Assembly: GCF_015832195.1 (NCBI RefSeq)
Contig: NC_052018.1
Coordinates: 62,061,666 to 62,125,665, forward strand
Direction: 5' to 3'
Length of the DNA: 64,000 nt
DNA from: Motacilla alba alba
Taxonomy: Eukaryota > Chordata > Aves > Passeriformes > Motacillidae
Positions 1 through 9,948 of this stretch are shown piece by piece. Position 1 is the stretch's first letter. The number at the start of each line of letters is the position of its first letter. The notes beneath the pieces were generated by a model, which ran no database searches, was not told the DNA's origin, and saw only the letters and a list, made by a program, of their open reading frames with translations. The translations under genes and the position numbers were made by a program.

Positions 1-3000
1 GATAGACACAAAGAGACCAAGAAGGTGCCTTGCTGTGAGTGGTACAGACTTGTGTCTCACAACTATTTTAGCTTCTAGGCAGTAGTGGATTTTGCTTCTG
101 TTGTCATCTTGTTGCTCATCTAATTAATTTTGAAGTCTGAAGCCTGTCTTGGTATATTCAGAAGGGCTGAAGGGAATTGGGCACCTCTATGACCACTTGA
201 AAGTTGATGGGACTTAAGGTCCTTTGATCATCCCAAACATGGATTAAATCACTTTCCAAACACACACTACTTTATCATCTTGAGTGATGCGCATTCTTGT
301 ACAGAGAGCCAGAAACTTCTGAGTTCCAGGTAAAGTGTAAATAGGTTCACTGGTGCATCTGGGCTACTGTGGTGCATTCTGTGTTGGGCTGCAAATTGAG
401 CTGATCCTGAAAGTGAGGGCCACACAGAGTTACAGTCACTTTGTTGGGCATCATGTCTTTCAGGAGGCACATTGGTTACTGATTTCAGTATAGAAAGAAC
501 AGAGCTCCAACAGGAGCTCCAACAGGAGCTCTGTTACTGATTTTCACTATAGAGTTCAGTGTTTTCTGGTTTTTAACTTTTAAAAAACCTCAAGTGCATT
601 ATGACTTGCTAATCAAAGAGACTGTTTTCCACCCAACATGTTTTTGCAAGCTGTGGTCTGGGGCTGCCCAGAGGATGTCTGTGAAGGGTGTTTGGCTTTG
701 AAATGTGATCTTCCTCTTAATCTCGCACAGCCTGATTTGAGTGATGTAGCAGGTACAGGGTAAACCCTATCTCATCCCTGAGGCATTCCGGGGGACTTGT
801 GAATCTGGATATGGCTTTGCTCAGGGGTGTGATGTGGCAGTCTAGCTTTGTGACCAGGTCAGAGCATTTAGTGAAGAGCTGCTACATAATACTGTTGCTT
901 GGGAAATTATATGTTACCTGGAGTTGAAGAGAAATATGCTAAACTGGCACAAATGAAAATTAATAGGAAACACACTGGATTCCTATCACCTGATGAAGAG
1001 CTCAGCTCACAGCACTGGCAGCAAACCATTCTGACTGCACTGCAAAAAGGTGCTGTGGCTTCCTGCTCTGTGCTCTGTGATCTAATACTTGCCCTGTCAA
1101 CTGCAGAAAGTCTTTAGATTTTCAGGATGCTTGTTGAAAAAAGACAGTCTTTCTCTGTGAATGTGTGTGTCTGCTTGAAGGAATGAAAATGCTAGATATT
1201 GGTAAAGGAAATAAAAGCTGGGTAAGAGGTAGGAACACTTACTAGCGATTGTAACCATTCATGTTTTCTGTTTCCAAACTCACCTGCCAGGGCTAGAGAA
1301 AAATAAGCCAGGCTTGGAAGGTATCCAGTGACATGCACACACTATCGCTGTCAGTGTTAAAATTGGGCATACAAGACATATATTGGATGATGCTGTGGAT
1401 CTTGAAGCACACAGCAGTTTCTGTCATGTTAGCCACCTCTATCCAGCAAGGAGAGACTCGTGCTCTATTCCCTTATGAAACTCTGTCAGGGTAAAACATG
1501 AAGCCAATGTCTTTCTCAATTAGAGATTTGTGTGTGACTGGGTTTATTCTTTGATGAGTTTTACTCTTTTTTTTGCTCAATTTCCCTTAGCCCAAGTTCA
1601 CATCAGATGTAATAGTAAGAAATGTCATGGTGTAGGAAATGTCCAAAAGGACAAAATGACTGAGAAACTGGTTGACAGACCAAAGATGGAAAAAAATAGG
1701 GGGCAAGCAGCTGTACAGAGGTGAAGTTAGTGACAGGAAGGACTGACAGGGTAGGTGAACTGTCTTGTGGCTTGGCAGTTGCAGTTTATTTTGTATAGTT
1801 TTCCCCATTCAGCGATATAATGTGCTGCCACTGTGGTTTCTTATGACAGTTTCTCTTTTATGAGACTCAAGTGTCTCACTTTCTGAATAGGAAAATTCCC
1901 AACATAGATTAGTCTCTGAATAATATCTCTGAAGTTTGACTCTGATGATTATGGGTCACCCTTTCCTGTCTCGACATTGATTTATATTAAACAGGACAAA
2001 GCATCTGAGCACAGTGAGATTGAGCCCTTGGGTAGAACAGAAACTGAATCTTTAATTGCCCTCTAAACCAGCTCCCTAGGATGGGATCAAGAGGTTGCTT
2101 AATGCCTTGAGAGCTAGGATTTCCCAGCACTGAAGCGCTGCCACTTCAATGCATTGGCATTTAGCAGCACAGTCCTGGGGCTGCCACACCAAGGCTGTGG
2201 TAGCATTACAGCTCTGGGGCAATCGATCCATGTTTGGTCAATTTACAGAGCAGAGATGAGCGTTTTCATTCATTTAATTTCATCTGAGAGTCCCTGAGAG
2301 CTGTGTGGCCAAATCCCACATATAATTATGAAAATGTCATCCTGCACTTCTGTCATCATTACTCCTCTGGTCAGCAAGAAATGATACTTAATCATCAGAT
2401 GGCAAACAAATTTTAAAACTTAGGAATGAAAATAAAAAGGAACCCTAAAGCCCAGGGCATATTTAATACTGAGTGGAGATGGAATTATTTATTCTTTCAA
2501 GGCAAGAACTAATGGGAAGGCAGTGAAAATGTCAATATTGTGAGATTGGCTTTTATTAGCCGTCACAAAATCCTCCATTCTTCTCAATCCCATTATGAGT
2601 GGGTGAGTCTCCCTGGGACAGAATCATCACTTCTGCTCACAGCTGATGCCTGTGCTTTTGTTATTATTTATTGTTTACACTGCAGATAAGCCAGAGGGAT
2701 GCTCCATTATCTCAATGACTAAAAAAATTTGTGTCTTCATCACACAGAGACACTTGAACTTGCATGGAAATACCCATCTGCGCTTTCACCAAGGATTGGG
2801 TAAAGCTCTCAGGCAGCAAGTGTCTTCTGTGGGGTTCAAGAGCAGATTTTTCAGAAGGCAGTGAATACATGCATGTCATAGATATTCCCTGTTACACCAA
2901 GCAGTGGTGCTGAGCAGGGGATGTTCAGGCGTGTACTTCTCTGCAATAAAGTTTAAATACCAGCATAATTTTCCAAAAGAGAGGGTAAGATGGATCTCCT

Positions 3001-3364
3001 GGCCAAACTTCTCCTGGGGAATGAAAATCTATCTACCCCAAATTCTGTTCAAAGTTTCAGTTGAATATAATACCCTCCACTTCCTGACCTAAATTGCTGC
3101 ATTGTGTTGCTGAACTCTCTTAACTAGCCACTGCCTTTCACCTCAGAGACATGAGCCCTGTAGGGCTGAGCTAAGCAAAACCTCCTCTGTTGTTGGATAT
3201 GCAATTAGTGGAGTTTTCCAAATGCTTTGGGATCCATCTGGATGAAAGGTTCTTCGTGAATGGGAGGTTGTGTTAGACAGGAAAGCAGATAGGTGGTTTG
3301 GCAGCCAGACAAGAATTCTGATAGTAGCAGTGCTGACATCTCTTTTTTTTTCTTCTGGTTACAG
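1..3364 (+). other. HIVEP2: Terminal intron of HIVEP2 (3' part)
   Basis: This stretch precedes the terminal coding exon and ends in a consensus acceptor, so it is read as the last intron of the gene, continuing left of the window. I see no zinc-finger codons or other earlier HIVEP2 exon in it. It is AT-rich, with a small imperfect tandem duplication at 475-555 and no clear transposable element. The short open frames inside it (for example 899-1117 and 1530-1724) show no recognisable domain. The intron assignment follows from the exon call and is inference. Confidence 0.7.
3331..3364 (+). promoter_or_regulatory. 3' splice site with branch point and polypyrimidine tract
   Basis: A CTGAC branch-point-like motif lies at 3333-3337 (branch A at 3336). 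It is followed by a T-rich tract from about 3341 and the acceptor AG at 3363-3364. The spacing of about 28 nt from branch A to AG is typical of vertebrate introns. This sets the exon start at 3365, which keeps the reading frame in phase 0. Confidence 0.8.
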
Positions 3365-4183
3365 AGGAGGGGGTTGTCTCAGGCACCTTATTTCAACATA
3401 TATGGAGAAAAAGGAGGCATGGAGCACCGCAGGTCTAGCCTGTTCCCTGAAGGTCCGAGCGACTACGTCTTCAGTCATCTTCCACTACACTCCCAGCAAC
3501 AGATCCGAGCGCCTATCCCCATGATGCCTATTGGGGGTATCCAGATGGTCCATTCAGTCCCCGTGGCCCTTTCAGGTTTACATTCTCCGTCCGCTCTGGC
3601 CCTGCAGAGGGAGGTCTCTGAGGAGAAGCAAAGAGGAACTGCGGAAGCCCTCGCGAAAGAGCCGTATAGCATTTCTAAGCACCATGAGAAACGTACCTCT
3701 CCGCACAGCTTGCACCCCGCTGCTCCCCCCAGCGCCCCCTCCTCGCCGCTGCTGTTGCTGGCTCAGAGCACATCCGAGGACAGTGTCGTGGCTACCGAGA
3801 GGGAGCAGGAGGAGAACATACAGACTTGTACAAAAGCCATAGCCTCTCTGCGAATCGCCACAGAAGAAGCCGTTCTGCACGGGGCGGAGCAGCTGCAGAG
3901 GCCTTCTGAGCCTCACCAGAAACCCTTAGAAAGTGCACATTTTAGCATTAAACACTTTAGTGGATCTGAGCCGGGCCAGCCCTGTGCCTCAGCCACCCAT
4001 CCTGACTTGCACGGTGGTGAACAGGACAGTTTTGGTACATCACAGACTGCGCCAGCCCATCCCACCTTTTACAGCAAGAGCTTTGTGGATGTCCAGCAGC
4101 TGGGCTTTCACAGCAGGAGCGACCCCCCATCAAGCACACAGGAAAGGAAAGATCCGTCATCTGAGAAGAGCAAGCCGCATTGA
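3365..4183 (+). CDS. HIVEP2: HIVEP2 (Schnurri-2) terminal coding exon, C-terminal 272 residues
   Basis: HIVEP2 is a large nuclear zinc-finger factor (about 2,450 residues in mammals) that binds kappaB-like enhancer motifs and acts in NF-kappaB and BMP/Smad-linked transcription. This exon carries only its C-terminal tail, without zinc fingers. The fragment begins [16 protein letters not shown] and ends SSEKSKPH before TGA at 4181-4183. Visible parts are a Pro/Gln stretch with HLPLHSQQQ (about residues 38-46), a hydrophobic [14 protein letters not shown] block (53-66), a Ser/Pro-rich low-complexity region (111-140), and an acidic-then-helical block with EREQEEN (145-151) and [16 protein letters not shown] (154-169). 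The remainder to the end is rich in Ser, His and Pro. The frame is open for the whole exon, and upstream in-frame codons in the polypyrimidine tract are intronic. HIVEP1 and HIVEP3 were considered; the C-terminal end I remember for HIVEP1 is different. The paralogue choice rests on recall, so family membership is surer than the number. Confidence 0.82.
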   Translation, partial: RRGLSQAPYFNIYGEKGGMEHRRSSLFPEGPSDYVFSHLPLHSQQQIRAPIPMMPIGGIQMVHSVPVALSGLHSPSALALQREVSEEKQRGTAEALAKEPYSISKHHEKRTSPHSLHPAAPPSAPSSPLLLLAQSTSEDSVVATEREQEENIQTCTKAIASLRIATEEAVLHGAEQLQRPSEPHQKPLESAHFSIKHFSGSEPGQPCASATHPDLHGGEQDSFGTSQTAPAHPTFYSKSFVDVQQLGFHSRSDPPSSTQERKDPSSEKSKPH

Positions 4184-4506
4184 TCTGAGATGCATGGAGA
4201 CTTTCACCCATACATTTACCCCACTTTTTTTTTTTTTCTAGAGATAGAAAAAGTATTCAAATTTACAGCATGCCTGTTCTAAGTTACAGTAGTTTGCTAT
4301 TATATATACTTTTGTTATATCAAAAGAATTAGATAAAGTAACAAGTCATCATGAGCCTGACCAAAACTAAATTTGAAATTCTTATTGGGTCTGGTACTTT
4401 TAAATTGTACAGATGTTTGTGCCTTTTCTTTACTTTGCTTATATTCTTATAAGCATTTTTTTAGCAGTAATTTGTACATATTTTAGAATTTGTGTATCTG
4501 CTTTGT

Positions 4507-4512
4507 AATAAA
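4507..4512 (+). terminator. HIVEP2: Proximal poly(A) signal AATAAA
   Basis: This canonical hexamer lies about 325 nt after the stop codon and is followed by a T-rich stretch. It could end a short-UTR isoform. Confidence 0.5.
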
Positions 4513-4950
4513 TGTAATTTCTTTCCTTTTTTGGACACTTGGATCTAAATGATGTAAAACAGAACAGCATCAATATATGTGAGGTTGCACTAAAACATAT
4601 TTTTATATGATTAAAACTGAACAGCTTTTATGTACAGCTCTGATTCTGTAATACTAATATTTATTTACTTTGTTTCATAAATTGTAAATTTTTTTCTTAA
4701 TGTTGTGGATTGCTTTTCTATGTGAAGCATGGGATTTACTGTTGCGTAATTAGAACAAAATGTATATTGTAAAACAAGATATTTAAACTAGAGTATCTTA
4801 TATTATTCTGCACTTATGCATTAGTTAAAAAAAAAGATAAAAGATGTATCAGTCAGTTCTTAACTCTTGTAATTTTTTTTGTCTCTTGTTTGCCGGATTG
4901 ACTATAACTTAAGTGCTGATTGTGATTTTAAACTGATAGTACCGTAAAGC

Positions 4951-4956
4951 ATTAAA
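4951..4956 (+). terminator. HIVEP2: Possible variant poly(A) signal ATTAAA
   Basis: The common variant hexamer is followed within 35 nt by a TGTGCTATTGTGAG stretch and a T run, as expected for a downstream GU/U-rich element. It would give a UTR of about 0.8 kb. Confidence 0.45.
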
Positions 4957-5740
4957 GTAAAACAATGTGCTATTGTGAGTTTTTTCAAAGCTTTATAAAA
5001 CAGTTATAAATATATTAAAAGTATTTGGTCTTATGTGAACATGTTGATCTATATACTCCTTAAAAAGCTATGGGAAAACATTCCACCCCATGTAAATACG
5101 TGCATCACTGGTGCCATCTGTGTAGCTCACCGGGACCAGCAGGATTTGCTATGCTGGTGCTTCCAGGAACGGGACCGGGGCACTGCTGACTGCCAGAGGG
5201 CAGAGTCCAGCAGCGTCCTGACCTGTGACCTGGCCTCCAGCAGCAGGGTGGCAAGGCCCCTACGGCCGCTTGGGGCTGGGCGGGGAGCTGGCCTGCTGGC
5301 TGGACACACGGCGCCCTGCCGAGCCTGGCAGTCCCCTGCTCCTGAGGGCTGACCAAGGGGCTGTAGGTGTCATGAAGAAATGCCCTGGAGTGTCAAAGAG
5401 GGGTTTGGAGAGGAGAAAAAGGTGTTTCCTTGCACTTGAACTCCACAGCTGGCCACTCCCTACTGCAATACCTGTGCCAGCTTCGGGGGAGGCTCCCGTT
5501 CTGTCCTGTTCCGTCCTGTCCTGTGGATGGAGGTGTGTGGCCCTGCCAGCAAGGCAGAGAGCACCGCCACCCTGGCCTCTTCTGAAATTGGGTTTCATGG
5601 GCAAGAAAGTCACAGTCTTCCAGTGTAGGGTCTCCACCTGGGCAAGGTTTGCTCCAGAGGGAAGGGAGGAGGAGCCCGGGCTTGTGTTTGAACACGTGTG
5701 GTGGGTTACCACTACCACCAGCAGCATGCGTGCCTGCACG

Positions 5741-5782
5741 CACGCACACACACACACACTCAAACACACGCATGCATACGCA
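5741..5782. repeat. CA-rich imperfect microsatellite
   Basis: Short runs of CACG, CA and interrupted CACACG units lie at the junction between the GC-rich block and the distal AT-rich part of the presumed 3' UTR. Confidence 0.7.
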
Positions 5783-5896
5783 CAGATGAAAGAAACCAAC
5801 GACCTGGATTATATTTTGTGCTATTTAGTGGATTATAAATCTGTGAAAACAAGTTTGTATATTGAAAATACATCTAAGGAGTGTTCTTTAAAAAGA

Positions 5897-5902
5897 AATA
5901 AA
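5897..5902 (+). terminator. HIVEP2: Distal poly(A) signal AATAAA
   Basis: A canonical hexamer in AT-rich sequence, about 1.7 kb after the stop codon. T/G-rich sequence (TGTCTAGTTTTCATGTG) follows. A UTR of this length fits the long mRNA known for mammalian HIVEP2, so this is my favoured main end. Confidence 0.5.
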
Positions 5903-5925
5903 TATACAGTTACATGCATGAGGTG

Positions 5926-8900
5926 TCTAGTTTTCATGTGTTCTTTGAATTTTCCAAGTTTATTGGTGTTCCAGCATTCTGCACAAGAAGCACGCTTAAA
6001 AATGTGAGTGGTACTGAAAAATGTGGACCATATATTGGCTTTCTCACATATTATCAAATTAAACCAGTTTATTTCTCCGCTAATACTGTGTGGGGGCAGA
6101 GCCACAGGTGGCATGTTGTCATAATTCTAGCATGATGGCATATGATTAGTGTAATTCCATAATGGACGGTGACCATTTCTAAACATTAAAGCTTAGCTTC
6201 TCATACCCATTGCAATGTTCTGCCTTTATTCCAGATCATTGTGGTAACCTTGCCAAGAAAAGCATGTGCCAGAAAACTGGCTCATCTCAGACTGGAGAGA
6301 GGAGAAACAGTATATGTAGTTGGAGATGAGCAGCCTGTTGGATCATGCTTCCATAAAAAAAGGAGAACTCAATTATACATTTTAAATAAACAAGCTCCAT
6401 CTGATAAAAGCCTCTCTCCTCCTGGGCTTCATGGCTGTATTGAGAACAAAATGCTCTGCACAATGATCAGCTAATCAGGTAATCATAGATATTTTATTAA
6501 AAGGGAACCAAGCAACCCCTGATGGTAAATGCTCTATTAACATTGCCTTTGTAAGCAACCCTCTTACTGTGGGAGTTACCTCTGACTTGTTTGATTATTT
6601 TAATTAATTTGCAGCTGCAATTTGCCATCCACCTTCTGAGCCTTGGGGCATTTTTTTTTATAATCAGTGAGCAAGTATCACTGAAATTACATGTGATATT
6701 TTTGGGTTACAATGGAGCAACACTGAAGAGGTTTCAGGTACTTACAATCTTAATTGTATTTTCTTAATGAGATAATGTGTATACAGTGCTTTGAAAAAAA
6801 ACATATCCTCATGCAAGGCATAGACATCAATGATGACTTTTCATGCTTTGTCGAGGGTGTGGAGTAGAAATGGCAAACATGTCTGACAAAAATTTCCCGG
6901 GCATGAGCAATTTTCAGAATCAACTGTGCAAGCACAGCAGCGGGGACTGGGGAGGCAAATAATTCCCTGAGCGCTCTGCCTGCACTTCCCAGCGCAGCCC
7001 TCCCCAAGCTGCCTGCGGAGATGATGGTGTGGGGCTGTTTGTGCCCCGCTGTGCTGAGCCCACGGCTTCAGCCTCCGTGCTGGGAGAACGCAGCTGCATG
7101 GCTCCCTGCCGGGAATGTCGGTCTCCGGGCAGGACTGGAGTTGCCAGTGTGAGGCAGCCCCTCTGAGGGTGATGATGGGGGTGAGGGGGATTCTCCACAA
7201 TAGCCGGTGCAGTGGATGCAGGGAGGGCTCTTCAGACCAAAAAGTGTAACCCTGAGCTCTCTGATGTAAACGCTCTGTTTTTAAAAGGGATGAAAAGAAG
7301 AGATTTAACAGGGCACTCTAGAAGAAACTGCAGAACCAAACAAGGATCCTTACATGCAATGTGCTAAAAAAATTCTACATCAGGAATATAATTACCTATT
7401 ATATTGTTCAAGGAGGTTATAATTTACTATGAAGATCCATATGTCTTTTCTGTAAAGCACAAGGGAAATACAGATGCTCTGGCAAACTCTATTTTCTTCT
7501 CTCAGAATGCTGCCACTAGAGTCACTTCAGGACTTACTCTCACGTCAGCAAGACAGAGGGTGTATCAGTCTCATATAACTGCCTGCACAATCCTCTCACA
7601 AAGCTTTAGATTCTGACTCAGGACAGTAACTCTATGGCATGTTAAATACTTCTATGTGGACTTCTCCACTGCAGGACACACTGCCAGCAGTGGATAATAA
7701 TTAAGCACCAATAAAGGGCATCGTTAACTATAGCAGACCCAAATGGAGTCAAGGGACTTAAGTACAAACATTTCAATTCAAGAAATCTGCGATCAACTCC
7801 CATTTAACCCTAGAGGCACCTCAATTTACAACGTGCCCTGCCTTGCTTGAAGTTGTTTCCTGCTTTTGGGCATGAGGTGAACTCCTCTTCTTGGAACTGC
7901 TTCACACCTCTTCCCCTCCCACACTGACCTGGACACCAGAAGGTATGTATTTCTTGCCTAGGTCCTCCAAGGGACCTGTCCTACTGAATGGGTCTTTGAA
8001 AATACCTGACATATTATGAAATATGCTTCTCTCTAGAATTATACTTTTGGCAAGTGCTGTCACCACCTCTTACAGATTAGTTTCATGATTTGGTCCCCAT
8101 TTATGGGTATCTAAAAAGCCCAAGCCACCCCAAATCTGTGCTGAAACTGGCTAGATCAACACCTCCACTCTCCTAGGAGAGTGCCCTAAAATGCCCCACA
8201 AGTAGTTTTTTGTTTTCTGCTGAAGTTCTCCTACTGTGAAACAAAATATTCAGGATTCACTGGATCATCATACTGTAGGCTATTGTCCCCAAGAGGAAGA
8301 GCTGTTCCCTGCTCAGTCAGAAGAGAGCTGCCTGGAAAGCTGGTGAGTAGAGTGGTGTGACAGAAACTTAGAATGACAAGGACTGAGTTCAAGCAGCTCC
8401 CTGCCTGAAGACTTCTAGACAGCTTGGAGAGCACATTTTCCAAACATGTTTCTACTTAGCATCCAGCTCCTGTCTGAGGTGGCCAACTCTCCTGTGTCCA
8501 ATGGAGGTGGGCCAAAACTTAAAATTCTGAGCTTCAGAGTGAGGAACAAATCCCAAAATTTAGGTGTTACAGTGCCTGAATCCTTTATTGGGTTTTGCCC
8601 TAAATAGCTCAGGGACAACAAGCCTTAATGATTTATTTCATTGTCCAGTGGAACAAGTCAATGGAAGTTATCCTTTTAAGTCATCCAGCCACCCCTAAAA
8701 ATCTCAATCGATATTCTCTACAGAAGGTCCTTAAAGTAAATCCAGGATATTCAATGCAAAACCTGCACACCACATCATATATTTTAGTCTAATCACTATT
8801 TTGGTGGGAGGTTTTTTCTCAGTTAAGATGCCTGCATGAAAAAATCAGCAATCTGTGTACTAATTGAGTTTATGACAGTGACAATGTTCCTGTGCCCTTT

Positions 8901-9549
8901 TCTCAAACACAGATTACATGCACTAAACACAGACCCTGAACATATGCTTACAGTAAGGCCAATTTAGGATGAAAATGCTGGATAGCTTGACTTGTTCTGC
9001 AATTATTCTTGGAGTCTTTGCATATGCTACATCTGTCACATGTGTTTGCAACTATCTTTAATATGCCTGCTTTTAACTGGCTTTGGAACCACTGATAGCA
9101 TCAGGAATGTGGGAGACAGCTTTGATTGTGAAATGTTTGGCTTTTGCCCCTGTGATGATGCCTGCATGAGATATAATAAGCTGATTTGTTGTGCGTACAG
9201 AAGTCTTTTCCAAGTGATTGCGCTTGGTGACAAAAACTCTTTCTAAGAGAGTTTCTTTAATATATAGAGGTGGCCTGTGCGTATGTGTAGGGCTTTAGTA
9301 GGCATATGATAGACGTTAAGGAAGTATTATCTTTTCATACAAGATAATCTTAAGTGGAGGCAGAACTGAATGAAACTCATCCTTGGGAGCAAAGACCATG
9401 AACCACAAGAATCCCCATAAAGGACAAACTGGCATTCAGGACTGCTGTCTCTCCATATTGGCAAGTGTCTGCACAAGGTGCCTTGGTGTCATTTTCCCTG
9501 AGCTTTAATAAATATGGATGGTCTTTCATTGCACTGTGCATTGCTGTAT
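5926..9549. other. Intergenic, no gene seen
   Basis: Unique-looking, mostly AT-rich sequence. A local GC-richer patch lies at about 6930-7180. An AT-rich, low-complexity stretch near 6590-6720 could be conserved non-coding DNA, but that cannot be judged from one genome. The open frames here are short, start and stop without splice context, and show no domain. Confidence 0.6.
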
Positions 9550-9948
9550 TGTCACAGACATATTTTATGAAAATCCTTTTGCAATGATTTTCTTCTCCTG
9601 AGAAGTTGAGGAGCCTCAGGAAAAAAATGTAAACAATTACTATCTGCTGCTGTAGAATGCAACAGGTGCTTCTTTGATTGGTCCATGTTAGGTGTTTCTA
9701 CTTAATAACCAATCAAGGATGCAGCTGGGTCAGACTCTCTGGTCAGTCACAAGACTTTGTTATTCATTCCTTTCTATTCTTGTCTAGCCTTCTGATGATT
9801 CCTTTCTCTCTATTCTTTTAGTGTAGTTTTAATATAGCATTTTTAATATAATATATATCATAATATAATAAATCAGCCTTCTGAAAAATGGAATCAAGAT
9901 TCTCCTCTCTTCCCTTGTCCTGGCTGCCCTGCAAAGACCACACTGTAT
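9544..9948 (+). mobile_element. Solo LTR of a songbird endogenous retrovirus, with target-site duplication
   Basis: The element runs 9550-9942 (393 bp). It opens TGTCACAGACA, closes in ...CCACA, and is flanked on both sides by the same hexamer CTGTAT (9544-9549 and 9943-9948). Inside are an inverted-CCAAT-like ATTGG, a CCAATCA box, an AT-rich segment near 9825-9870 and an AATAAA signal at 9867-9872, in the order expected of an LTR read on the plus strand. Boundaries, poly(A) signal and duplication are seen directly. The family resemblance to LTRs common in passerine genomes is from memory. A 6-bp duplication is typical of class II (betaretrovirus-like, ERVK) insertions. No internal gag, pol or env sequence remains, so it is a solo LTR formed by recombination. 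Confidence 0.85.

Larger units (their letters stand above)
4184..5925 (+). other. HIVEP2: HIVEP2 3' UTR, probable extent
   Basis: AT-rich sequence follows the stop codon to about 5040. It has a UGUACAUA Pumilio-type site at 4473-4480, an AUUUAUUUA AU-rich element at 4659-4667 and a second Pumilio-type site, UGUAAAUA, at 5091-5098. A GC-rich block spans about 5100-5750. AT-rich sequence then resumes and carries an AATAAA at 5897-5902. The distal end is inferred from that signal and the T/G-rich sequence after it. A shorter UTR ending near 4.53 or 4.97 kb is equally possible as an alternative isoform. No coding function is suggested for the open frames in the GC-rich block (5225-6007 plus strand, 5260-5799 minus strand); high GC alone explains their length. 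Confidence 0.6.

Noticed and set aside
3293..3364. In-frame extension of the HIVEP2 exon upstream to 3293
   Set aside because: These codons cover the branch point, the T-rich tract and the acceptor AG. They are intronic, and the frame is open only by chance.
3365..4183. HIVEP1 or HIVEP3 as the identity of the terminal exon
   Set aside because: The C-terminal end I recall for HIVEP1 is different in composition, and no EDN1-like exon (expected downstream of HIVEP1) was seen. The paralogue call is still from memory and should be confirmed by alignment.
5225..6007. Long overlapping frames on both strands after HIVEP2
   Set aside because: They coincide with a GC-rich block and a CA repeat, with low-complexity Cys/Val and His/Thr runs. 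Composition explains them.
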